This document shows, in pieces, positions 21,948 to 30,655 of a stretch of 64,000 nt of DNA. The position numbers were made by a program, and so were the translations under genes. This DNA comes from Polytrichum commune (lineage: Eukaryota; Streptophyta; Polytrichopsida; Polytrichales; Polytrichaceae), in contig OX485806.1 in NCBI GenBank assembly GCA_950295325.1, positions 57,283,169-57,347,168 of the forward strand, written 5' to 3'. Every line of letters starts with the position of its first letter. The first letter of the stretch is position 1. The notes under the pieces are model-generated. The model was not told the origin of the DNA. It did no database searches and was given only the letters and a program-made list of their open reading frames with translations.

Positions 21948-22259
21948 ATGTGTCTAACACAACAAAGGACAAAATCATATTAGAATCCCTAGGATGCAAC
22001 ACAACTACAAAAAATGGGATTCATGTGGAAAATGAATTACCTTAGGGCATGGAGATGTCACTTCGGCGAAGTCGGCGTTAGCATCCGGAGCACATTGTCG
22101 ACGAGGTGGAGTGGCAATATAGTTCTTACGTCGCGTTTGGAATGGGGAATGTTGTTAGGATACAAGAACATAAGAGTCCATGGAAGAAGGACATTATGTG
22201 CAAGAGGAGCCTGTGGGTTGGCCCGTAGTAAAGTTGAACATGTTCAAAAAGAATGAATT

Positions 22260-22710
22260 ATAGCCGACTAAGTCCTACATATTAAAATTCACCATAACAA
22301 CCATAATTTCCAAGAACACAACTAACACTATCCAAGTGGTCTGATACATTCATTGAATCAACTACCACATTGCCACGGGTGAACACCCGTGGGACACTGC
22401 TTGACGACCACTGTGGTTGTAAATAGTCGGGTATTCTCTAACACCGCAGTGTTGCAAAGTAGTAGAATCCTAGTGGGATACATTCATGACCATAACATGT
22501 TTGCATGAACAAAATCCACAAAACCAAAAAAAGTTTCAAATGAAGTTGAAAGCCAACAAAGTTTCAGTTCCACTTATTTCAAATACAATGTACACTAAGT
22601 GCACATGTGCACTATCGGCGGCCCCAATAGGGGATCTACATAGACATCTGCGCCTCTGGAACCATACGGGCAGAAGTCGGTATTTTATGTCTAGCTAATG
22701 ATTGCTTATA
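22260..22710. other. Unassigned spacer
   Basis: AT-rich, with one more CACGGGTGAACACCCGTG palindrome near 22374 and no ORF I can support. Confidence 0.5.
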
Positions 22711-22713
22711 AAT

Positions 22714-23420
22714 CTAAGAACTTGGCAGCTCTAGATTGAAGGGTCCCTGGCCTGATGGATAAGGGTTGCTCCCCACAAAATCTGGCACATACTGTTGAGA
22801 ACTCAAGAGCCTTTGTAGGTAATTATGCAGAGTATCCAAGCTTTGGGTTGACAAAAATGGGGGAGGGTTAACGTAGCTCCCAGGAGGGTTTGGGATGCAT
22901 TTGTAAGGGGAGTCATCAACAAGTAATGTAGTTCTATGAGAGGGTTGCTTTGTATGCGGCACTGGATGCATCCGGCTCCACTCAAAAAATGCGCACATGT
23001 CTTTCATAAAGAAGCTTGAATCAACATTCATAGGACTAGGAAGAACTTGTCTTCTCTCATCCTTTAGAGTGTGACACAATTCTTGCCCAAACACATACTC
23101 TGGATGTCTACAACCATTGAAGAAGTGTTGGACAATTGGATGGAGATTCTTCATAAGCTTTGACGACCAGATGACAACATGGAAGTTTGAAAGAACAAAA
23201 CGCAGAAAGCGTCTCAGTCCTTTCCTAGGTATGAGGGCAGTATATGGGAGAAACAGTGGAGCCAACTCCCGAGTTATCAGAGGGCTATGTTGTGATTCAA
23301 GAGTCTTCCTGGTGTTGACATTGTGGCACTTTGTTGACCTCACAAGGATCCCGTTGACATCCAGCACTAACCATATCTTCTCTCTCCGATGGACAACAAT
23401 GCTTGAAGAGGTGAGGATCT
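22714..23420 (-). CDS. Orphan exon of NIF/FCP1-like HAD phosphatase
   Basis: About 235 codons open on the minus strand. It contains the landmarks of the NLI-interacting-factor/FCP1 phosphatase fold in order: KIWLVLDVNGILV (motif I position, DxN instead of DxD), LRRFLRFVLSNFHVVIWSS (motif II) and TTLLVDDSPYKCIPNPPGSY (motif III/IV with paired Asp). It ends in a Ser/Pro-rich tail and stop. An acceptor-like CGCCAG precedes ATC at about 23421, so this looks like a 3' exon. The 5' exons are not in view; the neighbouring sequence is a truncated retrotransposon. The Asn at the second motif-I position, as I recall, also occurs in some plant members, so loss of activity is not certain. Confidence 0.65.
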
Positions 23421-23492
23421 GGCGATGACAATATTGAAAGTCATTCTAAAGGATTTTTATCTAAGGAAACAATATATTCTAAAGGATTTTTA

Positions 23493-24330
23493 TCAAAGGA
23501 AACAACAGATTGGATAGACATGAGTATGTATCAGGATGAGAAAATGCATTGCACCTCTAATTGTTCCCGACTTAAAGAAACCTTGAATGAAGAATTGTTT
23601 TAGTGTGTCATCATTGAGCATAGTGCCCACCAATCGTGTACACACTAAATCAAACCTCCTAATGTAAGCCGAGATCTTTTCTTCCCTTCCTTGCTTCAAT
23701 GAAGCCAATGCCCTCAAAGCCGTGCTTTGGCCGACCTCCGGCCTAAACTCATTCAACCCCCGCTTCTTGGAAGGTCTTCAGGAATAGCCGGATGAAATCC
23801 ACCCAGTCATCCCTGGTCTCGTCTGGGACATCTTGGTACCATTTCAATGCCTCCCCTTTTAACAGTCCTTGGAAGATCCGGCCCTTGGCATCCGCATCCT
23901 CTTCGTTGGCGGTGGCAATGGACTCGAACTCACAATACCAGTCATCCACATCCTGACTTCCGTCTCCTCGGAATCGACTATACTTGAGTCGAGTTGCTGG
24001 GGCCATCCGGGCGGCGGGAATCCCCTCCTCTTCAGACTCCGCTCCCGTCCCCCTTGATCCGTCTGGAGTGGAAAATCCGGAGAATCCGGCGGGATTCGGA
24101 CTGGGTGGGGCGGACTCGTCCAAGGATAATACTATAACATCCCCTTCCTCTCTCGAGGTGGTCCGGGCCCTTCGGTCCGAGTTGGTGTCGGGTAAGGTGG
24201 GCGTTATCAACCCTCCTCTTAGATTTTCGAGCCGGGCGGATCTCCAGGGCGCTGTACCAAACGTCTGGGATCTGCTCATCCCAGCGAGAGACACATTGCA
24301 GAACGGAATCCACCTTGCGACAGTGTGCAT
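23493..24330 (-). pseudogene. gag of the A2 retrotransposon, one frameshift
   Basis: The reading frame is open from just downstream of the PBS; candidate starts are ATG at 24330 (MHTVARWIP) or 24279 (MSRSQTFG). A disordered Ser/Pro/acidic region is followed by a Retrotrans_gag-type domain: LKYSRFRGDGSQDVDDWYCE, GLLKGEALKWYQDVPDE, WVDFIRLFLKTFQEAG. The frame ends at 23749, but continues one base over as NEFRPEVGQSTALRALASLK and ISAYIRRFDLV down to 23493. The shift lies in a run of five C (G on the coding strand) at 23757-23761; four would keep one frame. Nothing of pol follows, so the element is truncated at about 23.45 kb. Confidence 0.85.
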
Positions 24331-24371
24331 CAGCAGGTCCAAAGCGTCTCCTCCCCCCTACAGCTTTAGAA

Positions 24372-24389
24372 TCCCCGGCAGCGGCGCCA
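24372..24389 (-). promoter_or_regulatory. A2 primer-binding site (tRNA-Asp)
   Basis: Minus-strand text TGGCGCCGCTGCCGGGGA, six bases after the LTR end. It differs at one base from the complement of the plant cytosolic tRNA-Asp 3' end as I remember it. This PBS is typical of Athila/Tat elements. Confidence 0.88.
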
Positions 24390-24899
24390 AAAACGTGTGG
24401 GGACACGCGAACACCAAAATGTCCGGATTGGCGGTTTTAAGTGCCTAATCCGGGTTGTCCGGATGACCCTAGTATCGTCCAGGGATTCTGTGAAGTGTAG
24501 GAGGTCTAAAACTCTCCGTACCTGCTTATTTCTTCTTCCTTAGCCAAATTTCCGGAAATCCTAATTTCCGGATATTTGGTCTTTGGGGACATTCTTAGCC
24601 TTTTTTTTCGGAGGGTACCTCTCCGGATGTTATTTCTAGGTCCTCTTTATAATACTTACCCACCCCTTTACGTCTACGCTCTAGAATAATTGGTTTCTTC
24701 CGGTGAAGACGTCCTTGATAAGGTTAGAATCCGGGAACTCCCTCACAACCAATCCGGATTGATCAGGTCCGTCCTGGCAGGTCACGCAGAGAGATCTGGA
24801 TTGTTTCTTGGGACCATAGTGGCCAGAGGAGTCCGGATTCCAACCGGAGATCTAACTCGACGGGATGAGTAGGTGACCCGTACCACTTTCCGGATTACC

Positions 24900-25440
24900 C
24901 CGTCCAAAGACTGTGAGACCTCTTCAGAAGGTCGGATGGCGTAAGTCCGGCACCTTCCGGATCTTGCCCAGTCCTAACGACGGCTATCTCACATGGACGT
25001 TACCCAGGCATTCGGAACAATGAGGATCTCTTCCTACTGCACTCCGGAGGTGGCCTCCTATCGGAATCCTTACTGATCCGGACCTCTCCTTCTCCGTCCG
25101 ACGGATCTGTCCGGCTACCTTTACCTTGGATTCTACTCAATCTGAGATAACTAGGCGATCCGTACCACTAATCCGGGCAGGTCCGTCTAAGGACGGTGGG
25201 ACCTCTTCAGAAGATCAGATTGGCGTAAGTCCGGATTCCTTCCGGATCTCACCCAATCTTTCCAGCGGCTATCCCACCTAGACGTTACCCAACCTACCGG
25301 ATTAGTGAGGTTTCCCTCCCACTACACTCAGAGAGGATCTACAAGGCGGTAACCGGATTTGATCCGGGTCTCCTCTCTCATGTCCTATCCGGAACTCCTA
25401 TCCCTCATGCCCTCCCTTTCTCTTCCACTAACGATCTCCG
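24900..25440 (-). repeat. A2 U5 tandem repeat, about 280-bp unit
   Basis: Two copies with anchors near 25045 and 25325. Each contains ACTTACGC(C/A)A and the GTCTCACAG-like, GATAGCC and CCTCA segments seen in A1 and A3, read on the minus strand. More diverged than in A3. Confidence 0.8.
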
Positions 25441-25494
25441 GGTCATTCATACACACATCAATCAAGAGAAGTCAAGGGGTGAGAAGCAAAGCCA

Positions 25495-25571
25495 TTTATT
25501 CAGGGTAGGAATAACCACAATACAACAATGGAGAAGGAACCCCCCTCAAGCTCCTTATTCAGCCTTAAGTA
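25495..25571 (-). promoter_or_regulatory. A2 LTR TATA-like box and polyA signal
   Basis: TACTTAAGG at 25571-25563 and AATAAA at 25500-25495 on the minus strand. They lie downstream of the ORF and upstream of the PBS, where an LTR promoter and polyadenylation signal belong. Confidence 0.6.
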
Positions 25572-25782
25572 GAGGCTCAAAAATCCCTAAACTGAGGGCG
25601 GCGGCCCAAACGGCCGCCGCTCAAGAAAACCCTAACTACCCCCGGTCTCCCGGATTTCTCGGATCCAGATCCGGGTTTTCCGCTGACACTACCAAAGGAA
25701 AATTTTATTAATCGTCTTCAAAAACTCCTAAGTCCTACCTGCCTACCTCCCTTCTGCCTAACCAATCTAGCCACTCCCCTAA

Positions 25783-27855
25783 TTAAGAAGACCGGTGCTT
25801 CTTCGGAGCCGATCCCTCCTTTGAGTGACTCCCTAATCCGCTGACGGCGGATGAGCCCCCGGCCGGCGACGCCTTCTGCAGCCGCGTGAGCATCCTCCTC
25901 ATGTTCGGAGACGGAGCAACCTCGTCCTCCGAATCCGCTGCCCTCTCGGTCCGTGGGGTAGCGGTCCCTGGTGTCCCGGAGACTGTCCCTGGGGTTCCGG
26001 AAGCTGTCCCCATCCGGATGCTTCGGACTGGAGAAGGATCGCTTCCGGTGCCCTGCTCCGGATTCCGTCCACCCGAGAGTGAAGCCGTCCGCGGATCCCT
26101 GTTGGAGGCCGCTCTCAAGTGTGGCGGAGGAAATGGACTCACCACTTGGCAATCCCGTGGAGACGATGGCGAGGCGTGGGTCATAGGAGCCTTGCCCCTA
26201 CTCGGAGTGGCCTCCCGATCGGAAGTCTGGTGCCGGATCGGCGTCCGAGCCCTATCCGGAGTCCGGGACCTATCCGAGTTCCGCGGAACAGGGGACTGGC
26301 CCCTTCCGGATCGGACCGACCCGGTGCTCTTCCGCCTCACCTGGGGAGAACGGACCCTTTCCGGAGCCCCTCCGGAATTACCAGGCCGAGAGCCGCCTCC
26401 TTGCTGGCTGGGTCCTGCAGAGGCCGGCGGATTCTGAACCAGGGCTACTTCACCAACCACCTCGTAGAGGGTTCCGGTTGGTGACCCTGGCGGACCCGGA
26501 TAGAGCACCCTCCGCGGTGTTCCGCTTGGCGGGACCACCCTCTGGATTTCCGCCAGGAGATCCTTCATCGTCCGTGAATACTTCACGAGGATGGGGAGGG
26601 TCTGCCTGGCGGAAGCCGGTTCTCCGGACTCCATCATCCGGTCGTAGAGATGTGCCTTGTTCACGATCTCCGCCGGATGACCCACCAGCTCCCGGATCCG
26701 GCTGAAGAGCACTGCCTGCTCCGCATGGTACTTCCGGATCTCCTCACTCTTCTGACTCAGCTCCTGGGTCATAGCTGCTACCTGTGCGGTGAGGTGGGCG
26801 TTCTCCGTCTTGGCTTGCTCCAGCTCCTTCCGGTCCGCCCTCTTTGCCAATTCCCGGAGAATGTTTCCGGGTCCGCAGTCGTCCAGAGCATGGTTCGCCC
26901 CCTTGACGATGTGCTCCAGTCGGTAATACTGGGTCTTGAGGTCCTCCATCCCCTCCTGGAACCGCTTGAATGGATTCTCCGGGAAGTCCCAAGCGGATAG
27001 GTCCACATTTCGCCATGGGGTCTCCCGGCTGGGTCCGGCTTCCGGATGTTGGTGCGGGGGAGGGGGAGAGAGTGGCCTCGAGACGGTTGGTGGCGGGCTT
27101 CCGGGTGACGAGGGAGGTGCTTCCGGAAGAATAGGGTCGCTGGAGGTCTCCGTCTCGACGTCTCCGGCTTCCGGGAGCAGCTTGTAGGTGACCTCATCCG
27201 CCGCTATTGTGAGCAGGTCCTCCTCCTCTGCCGTGATGCAGTCGAAATGCTGGTAGAGGTGCAAAATGAAGGGGGAGAGGAAGGAGGGTTTCCGGCCAAT
27301 ATGGGGGAGGGCCCGTCCGACTATCTCCTGGATGATCAGGCCCCAATTCACCGGCCGGACTCCGGACATTGCACCAAACAGCGTGTTAACCATGGTGAGG
27401 CTAATCCGCTTCGGCTTGTCCGGATTGAGAATGGGCAGGAGAAACTCTAGCACTCTCCACTCCCTAATATTCCGGCAGTTCCCTGGGTGAAACCCGTCCT
27501 TTGGATCCGCGTCCCCTCTGAACTTCCCGGCGAACAGGCCGTCGCGGCGGCCGGCCCACCCCTCCGTGATTCCCCTGGGAAACCCGTAGACCCTGTTCCA
27601 CGTATCCGGAGTCCAATGTTCTGGATCCCTCCTCTTTGTGCCTAGCCACTGATTTCCCCTCTCGAATTTAAACTCGCGGAGGGTATCTTCCGCTCTGAGA
27701 TTCCAGGGTTTGGAGAGCAATCCCGCACAACCCATGACCCTGAGATCCTCCGCGAGCTCCTGCAGCTCTCTATCCTCCCTCGGAATTGCAGGGGTGAGGG
27801 CTTTCAGCGGAATCGGGATGGGTTCCCGCTGATCCTCTTCCCGTGCTTCCGGCAT
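25783..27855 (-). CDS. 690-aa protein encoded inside the A2 LTR
   Basis: Intact ORF from ATG at 27855 to a stop at 25783. Residues 1-230 form a probable folded domain. The stretch around 150-205 (SLTMVNTLFGAMSGVRPVNW, then IIQEIVGRALPHIGRKP and SPFILHLYQHFDCI) resembles the 'putative plant transposon protein' domain of Athila/Tat-type accessory ORFs, as I recall it; this is an inference. Residues 241-280 are Pro/Ser-rich. Residues about 333-390 form a strong coiled coil (NILRELAKRADRKELEQAKT, AAMTQELSQKSEEIRKYHAE). From about 445 the chain is basic, Ser/Pro/Arg-rich and likely disordered. No membrane segment, protease or nucleic-acid polymerase motif is seen. It is transcribed in the same sense as gag and has its own TATTTAAG box upstream. 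Homologous ORFs in A1 and A3 are broken. Function unknown. Confidence 0.85.
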   Translation of the reverse strand: MPEAREEDQREPIPIPLKALTPAIPREDRELQELAEDLRVMGCAGLLSKPWNLRAEDTLREFKFERGNQWLGTKRRDPEHWTPDTWNRVYGFPRGITEGWAGRRDGLFAGKFRGDADPKDGFHPGNCRNIREWRVLEFLLPILNPDKPKRISLTMVNTLFGAMSGVRPVNWGLIIQEIVGRALPHIGRKPSFLSPFILHLYQHFDCITAEEEDLLTIAADEVTYKLLPEAGDVETETSSDPILPEAPPSSPGSPPPTVSRPLSPPPPHQHPEAGPSRETPWRNVDLSAWDFPENPFKRFQEGMEDLKTQYYRLEHIVKGANHALDDCGPGNILRELAKRADRKELEQAKTENAHLTAQVAAMTQELSQKSEEIRKYHAEQAVLFSRIRELVGHPAEIVNKAHLYDRMMESGEPASARQTLPILVKYSRTMKDLLAEIQRVVPPSGTPRRVLYPGPPGSPTGTLYEVVGEVALVQNPPASAGPSQQGGGSRPGNSGGAPERVRSPQVRRKSTGSVRSGRGQSPVPRNSDRSRTPDRARTPIRHQTSDREATPSRGKAPMTHASPSSPRDCQVVSPFPPPHLRAASNRDPRTASLSGGRNPEQGTGSDPSPVRSIRMGTASGTPGTVSGTPGTATPRTERAADSEDEVAPSPNMRRMLTRLQKASPAGGSSAVSGLGSHSKEGSAPKKHRSS

Positions 27856-28085
27856 TTTCCTCTCCTCTCACCCTTTCTGGCTTGCAACCTCTCTCTCTCT
27901 CTTCCGGAGTCCTTCTCTTCCGTCTAAGTGCCACAAAGTCCCGGCAAGCCCACTGCCGGTGACTGAAAAGTGCTGAGTCCCAGCAATCCAACTGCTGGCG
28001 GCTCGAAAGAAGGAACACCTCACCACTCGTTCTCTCAACAGGTTGCCTTTTTCCAGAAAAGAGTGGGAGGGAGAAGGAAGGGACC

Positions 28086-28093
28086 CTTAAATA
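28086..28093 (-). promoter_or_regulatory. TATA box upstream of the A2 LTR ORF
   Basis: TATTTAAG on the minus strand, about 230 bp upstream of the ATG. A1 and A3 have TACTTAAGGGA at the matching place (about 1259 and 59760). It suggests the LTR ORF has its own promoter, separate from the genomic LTR promoter. Confidence 0.5.
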
Positions 28094-28522
28094 TCCTTCC
28101 TCCCTCTTCCTTCCCCTGTTACTGTTCGGTTTAACGGAAAACGGTTACCAACCGTTTTCCGGCGGTTCCCACCAACGGTTTTACTAACATTTTCACCAAC
28201 GGCTCTCTTTTCCCCCAACCGCCATAAGGCCCGTTGTAACCGCCACTTCCGGGCCGTTGGGTAATCTTGGCGCGTCCGTCACTTGGTCCGGACCAAGGGT
28301 TTGGACCATGATTACATGGTCCGCCCATCCTATTTGACGGACTGGTCATAGTACTTATTTAAAGTCGTTTTACCGCACAAGGCGGGGCTAGACTACTCTA
28401 TTTCCTAGTACCATTAATTTTGTCCTAATAGACCCTATTATCCTCAGATAAGCAAGGTAAAATACGGAAATTGAATCCGTATTTACGTATTTCCGTCTTT
28501 CCGTCGAATTTGGACTCCCACA

Positions 28523-28894
28523 AAACTCAAAATTCCCTAACTCGGAGACTCACCCAAGGTGAGTGTCAAAGTTGACTCTTCCTCAATTTAATTACCCCTC
28601 TAAGATTTAGTGGACTAATGCTCGTAAAATTAATGTTATGTCCTTATGTCATTTCCAAGGAAGTTTAAGAAATTACCTTAAGCCGCGCTCCTCCTTCAAA
28701 ACAAAAATGCATAAAAGAAACTGCAATTCATTCCAAGGAAAGAATTTAAATGCCACTAATCTAATAAATTCAAAAACCCAAAAACCAATGTGAAACACTT
28801 ACCATGCACCAAGTGCTCCTTCCTCTCTATCAAGTTCGTGCCTCCAAGTCTTGATCCTCTAATCCCGCTTTGCTCCCGGCGGACACACCATTTA
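28523..28894. other. Spacer between A2 and R
   Basis: 372 bp, AT-rich. If R is a 5' LTR on the minus strand, this would be its leader; minus-strand TGGTGTGTCCGCCGGGAGC, five bases from R, could be a primer-binding site, but I cannot name a matching tRNA. Confidence 0.4.
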
Positions 28895-30654
28895 TGTCAG
28901 CCACAAACCCCACCCCTGTGCGTCGTAGTCCGGGTGAAGGTCCGTAGCTCACATGAAGTCCCGCATTTTAATTAACCATTGGGATTTGAATCCGAACCAA
29001 TTTATGACTTGATTTAATGGACTCCCCTTTCTTTATTAATCAAACCAAAAGTGTTCATAAACACCTCAGTCACACGCCACACTAAAGTCACACCCAAATC
29101 CAACGTTATTCTAAACTACTTTAGCCCACATTCACACTACCCTTAATGTGGGTTTCACCACGTGAGTTCTCATCATTTAATCATGCTTATTGACTGGGTT
29201 TGAACCCCCGGCCTAAGGCCATGGTCAACCAACATGATCAATTCAATTCATTATACTACCCTAATGAGTTGCCACCAATGCTACAGGCAATGCATGCTCC
29301 CTGCACTAATATTCTCAATGTTGGCAGTCCTCCAGACTTCGGCCAACAAGCTATGTCTCCGACCTCACAACACTGGTTCGGCCTAGAATGCAGGCTGCAC
29401 CCTTCTCGCCTAGCGGCCACCTCATTTCATGGCTTCCCACCAGCCATGGTTGCTACAAGGTCTTCTTGCGGCATCCATTCCCAGGTGCTGGGTGGAAGTC
29501 CCCTGTTTCCTCAATTGTCACCCAACCAGCGAGGGAATTGCTAGCTTCTTGCGAAACCTAAGTCCCTTGTCAAGGCTGTCTCGTCTCTCAGTCCCCCGGG
29601 CAACCTCAGTCATCCCTGCATCTCATCCGCTCCCAGCACTCCTTGCAATTTCTGTTTCCTCCCCTGCCAAAATTCAGCAGCCTACAAGCATTTTGGTTGC
29701 AGCTCACTGCCACAGGTGCTTATACTCCCTTACACCCAACAATCAGCACACTCAACCTCCGAGGTCCAAGCTTCCCGGGCTGGACCCACATGCTTCGCAA
29801 CTAAATCCGGCTAATTCTGAGATCAATCTAATACTGCAGCCAGCCACTCTTGACAGCTTGTCAAGCCGTAGTCATGCTCTCCCTTCAATCCTGACCCATT
29901 TCTAGCCAGCTGCCGCTTGAAGAGTGAATTCAATTGATGAAGCATTTCCGCCTGAATCCCCTCAACCTAATCTCAGTTTGATAGCGTCTTGAACTGTTAC
30001 AGTTCCCTTCGCATCACTTCCACACTCGCATTTTCCCAACAGTGTGTGACATCCTCCCAACAGCCCAGTCCTCCTTCTTGCCTCCGGCTCCGAACCACCT
30101 TATCACACCTCCTCAACTCTTCCTGCCCGTTTCCTACCTTCCTGCTGCCCTCGCCGAGAGGCTTCCAGAATGTTGGACCAGCAGCTTTTATTCACCCGAA
30201 CCGGCCACTGGCTACCCTGAACAGGGGCATCAAACTACCCCCTTCGGCGTTGAATTCCCACACACCTTCCAGCAACTCTCTGCCTTTCATCTTCACCTGA
30301 AAACCCACACCCCTCGAGGACCAGAGGCTCTGCCTCCTTGCAGCGCAGCCGTCATATCCTCAAAACCCCGGGAACACCCTTGAATGGATAGTGAGGGTCC
30401 CAACTCGAACTCTAAAACCCTGAATTGACACCCCTTGTCTCTAACTTCACATTTTTCCCTTTCGTGACATAGCTTTCTAAGCTAATGTTTGACTTCCCTA
30501 ATTAACTCAAAAACCCAAGCCTAATGTAACTTTGATCTACACTAATAAACATCACCCTTTTTTATGTTTTAAAATTTGATTAACAAATCCAAGACCAAAT
30601 TGTAATGACTTTTAATGTTCAAGAACATGTGTAGGAACAATTTTTGGGCTCACA
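28895..30654 (-). repeat. R: LTR-like unit of 1.76 kb
   Basis: On the minus strand it begins TGTGAGCCCAAAAATTG (30654) and ends GTGGCTGACA (28895), giving TG..CA termini. The last 45 bp (on the plus strand TGTCAGCC, then CACCC, then TGTGCGTCGTAGTCCGGGTGA) match unit L; the interior is similar in style but too diverged to align by eye. ORFs in it are Pro/Ser/Leu-rich and look like composition artefacts. No target duplication is evident. Confidence 0.45.
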
Positions 30655-30655
30655 A

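Larger units (their letters stand above)
23493..28522 (-). mobile_element. A2: 5'-LTR, PBS and gag of a giant-LTR Gypsy-like retrotransposon, truncated
   Basis: On the minus strand the order is a 4127-bp LTR (28522 to 24396), a 6-base spacer, an 18-base tRNA-Asp PBS and gag, then loss of homology near 23.45 kb. No second LTR lies to the left inside the window. This copy shows that the A family is an LTR family and not a DNA transposon. The PBS type is that of Athila/Tat-lineage elements in other plants, so that lineage is the best guess. Confidence 0.88.
24396..28522 (-). repeat. A2 giant 5' LTR (4127 bp) containing an ORF
   Basis: Starts TGTGGGAGTCCAAATTCG at 28522 and ends GTGTCCCCACA at 24396 (minus strand). 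In order: 667 bp of leader with AACGGTT-type motifs and a TATTTAAG box, a 690-codon ORF, a TATA-like/AATAAA pair 65 bases apart, and about 1.1 kb of U5 with a doubled 280-bp segment. A1 and A3 have the same plan. The base after 28522 starts unrelated sequence. Confidence 0.88.

Noticed and set aside
26119..27490. Long plus-strand ORFs opposite the A2 LTR gene
   Set aside because: They are antisense shadows of the 690-codon ORF, produced by its GC-rich codon use.
29200..30383. Overlapping Pro/Ser/Leu-rich ORFs in unit R as genes
   Set aside because: They overlap in different frames, have no motifs, and lie inside an LTR-like unit with C-rich composition.
12066..30654. L and R as the two LTRs of one large element containing everything between them
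   Set aside because: They match only in about 45 terminal bases. LTRs of one insertion would align along their whole length, and the flanking pentamers ACGCA and ACGGG do not match.
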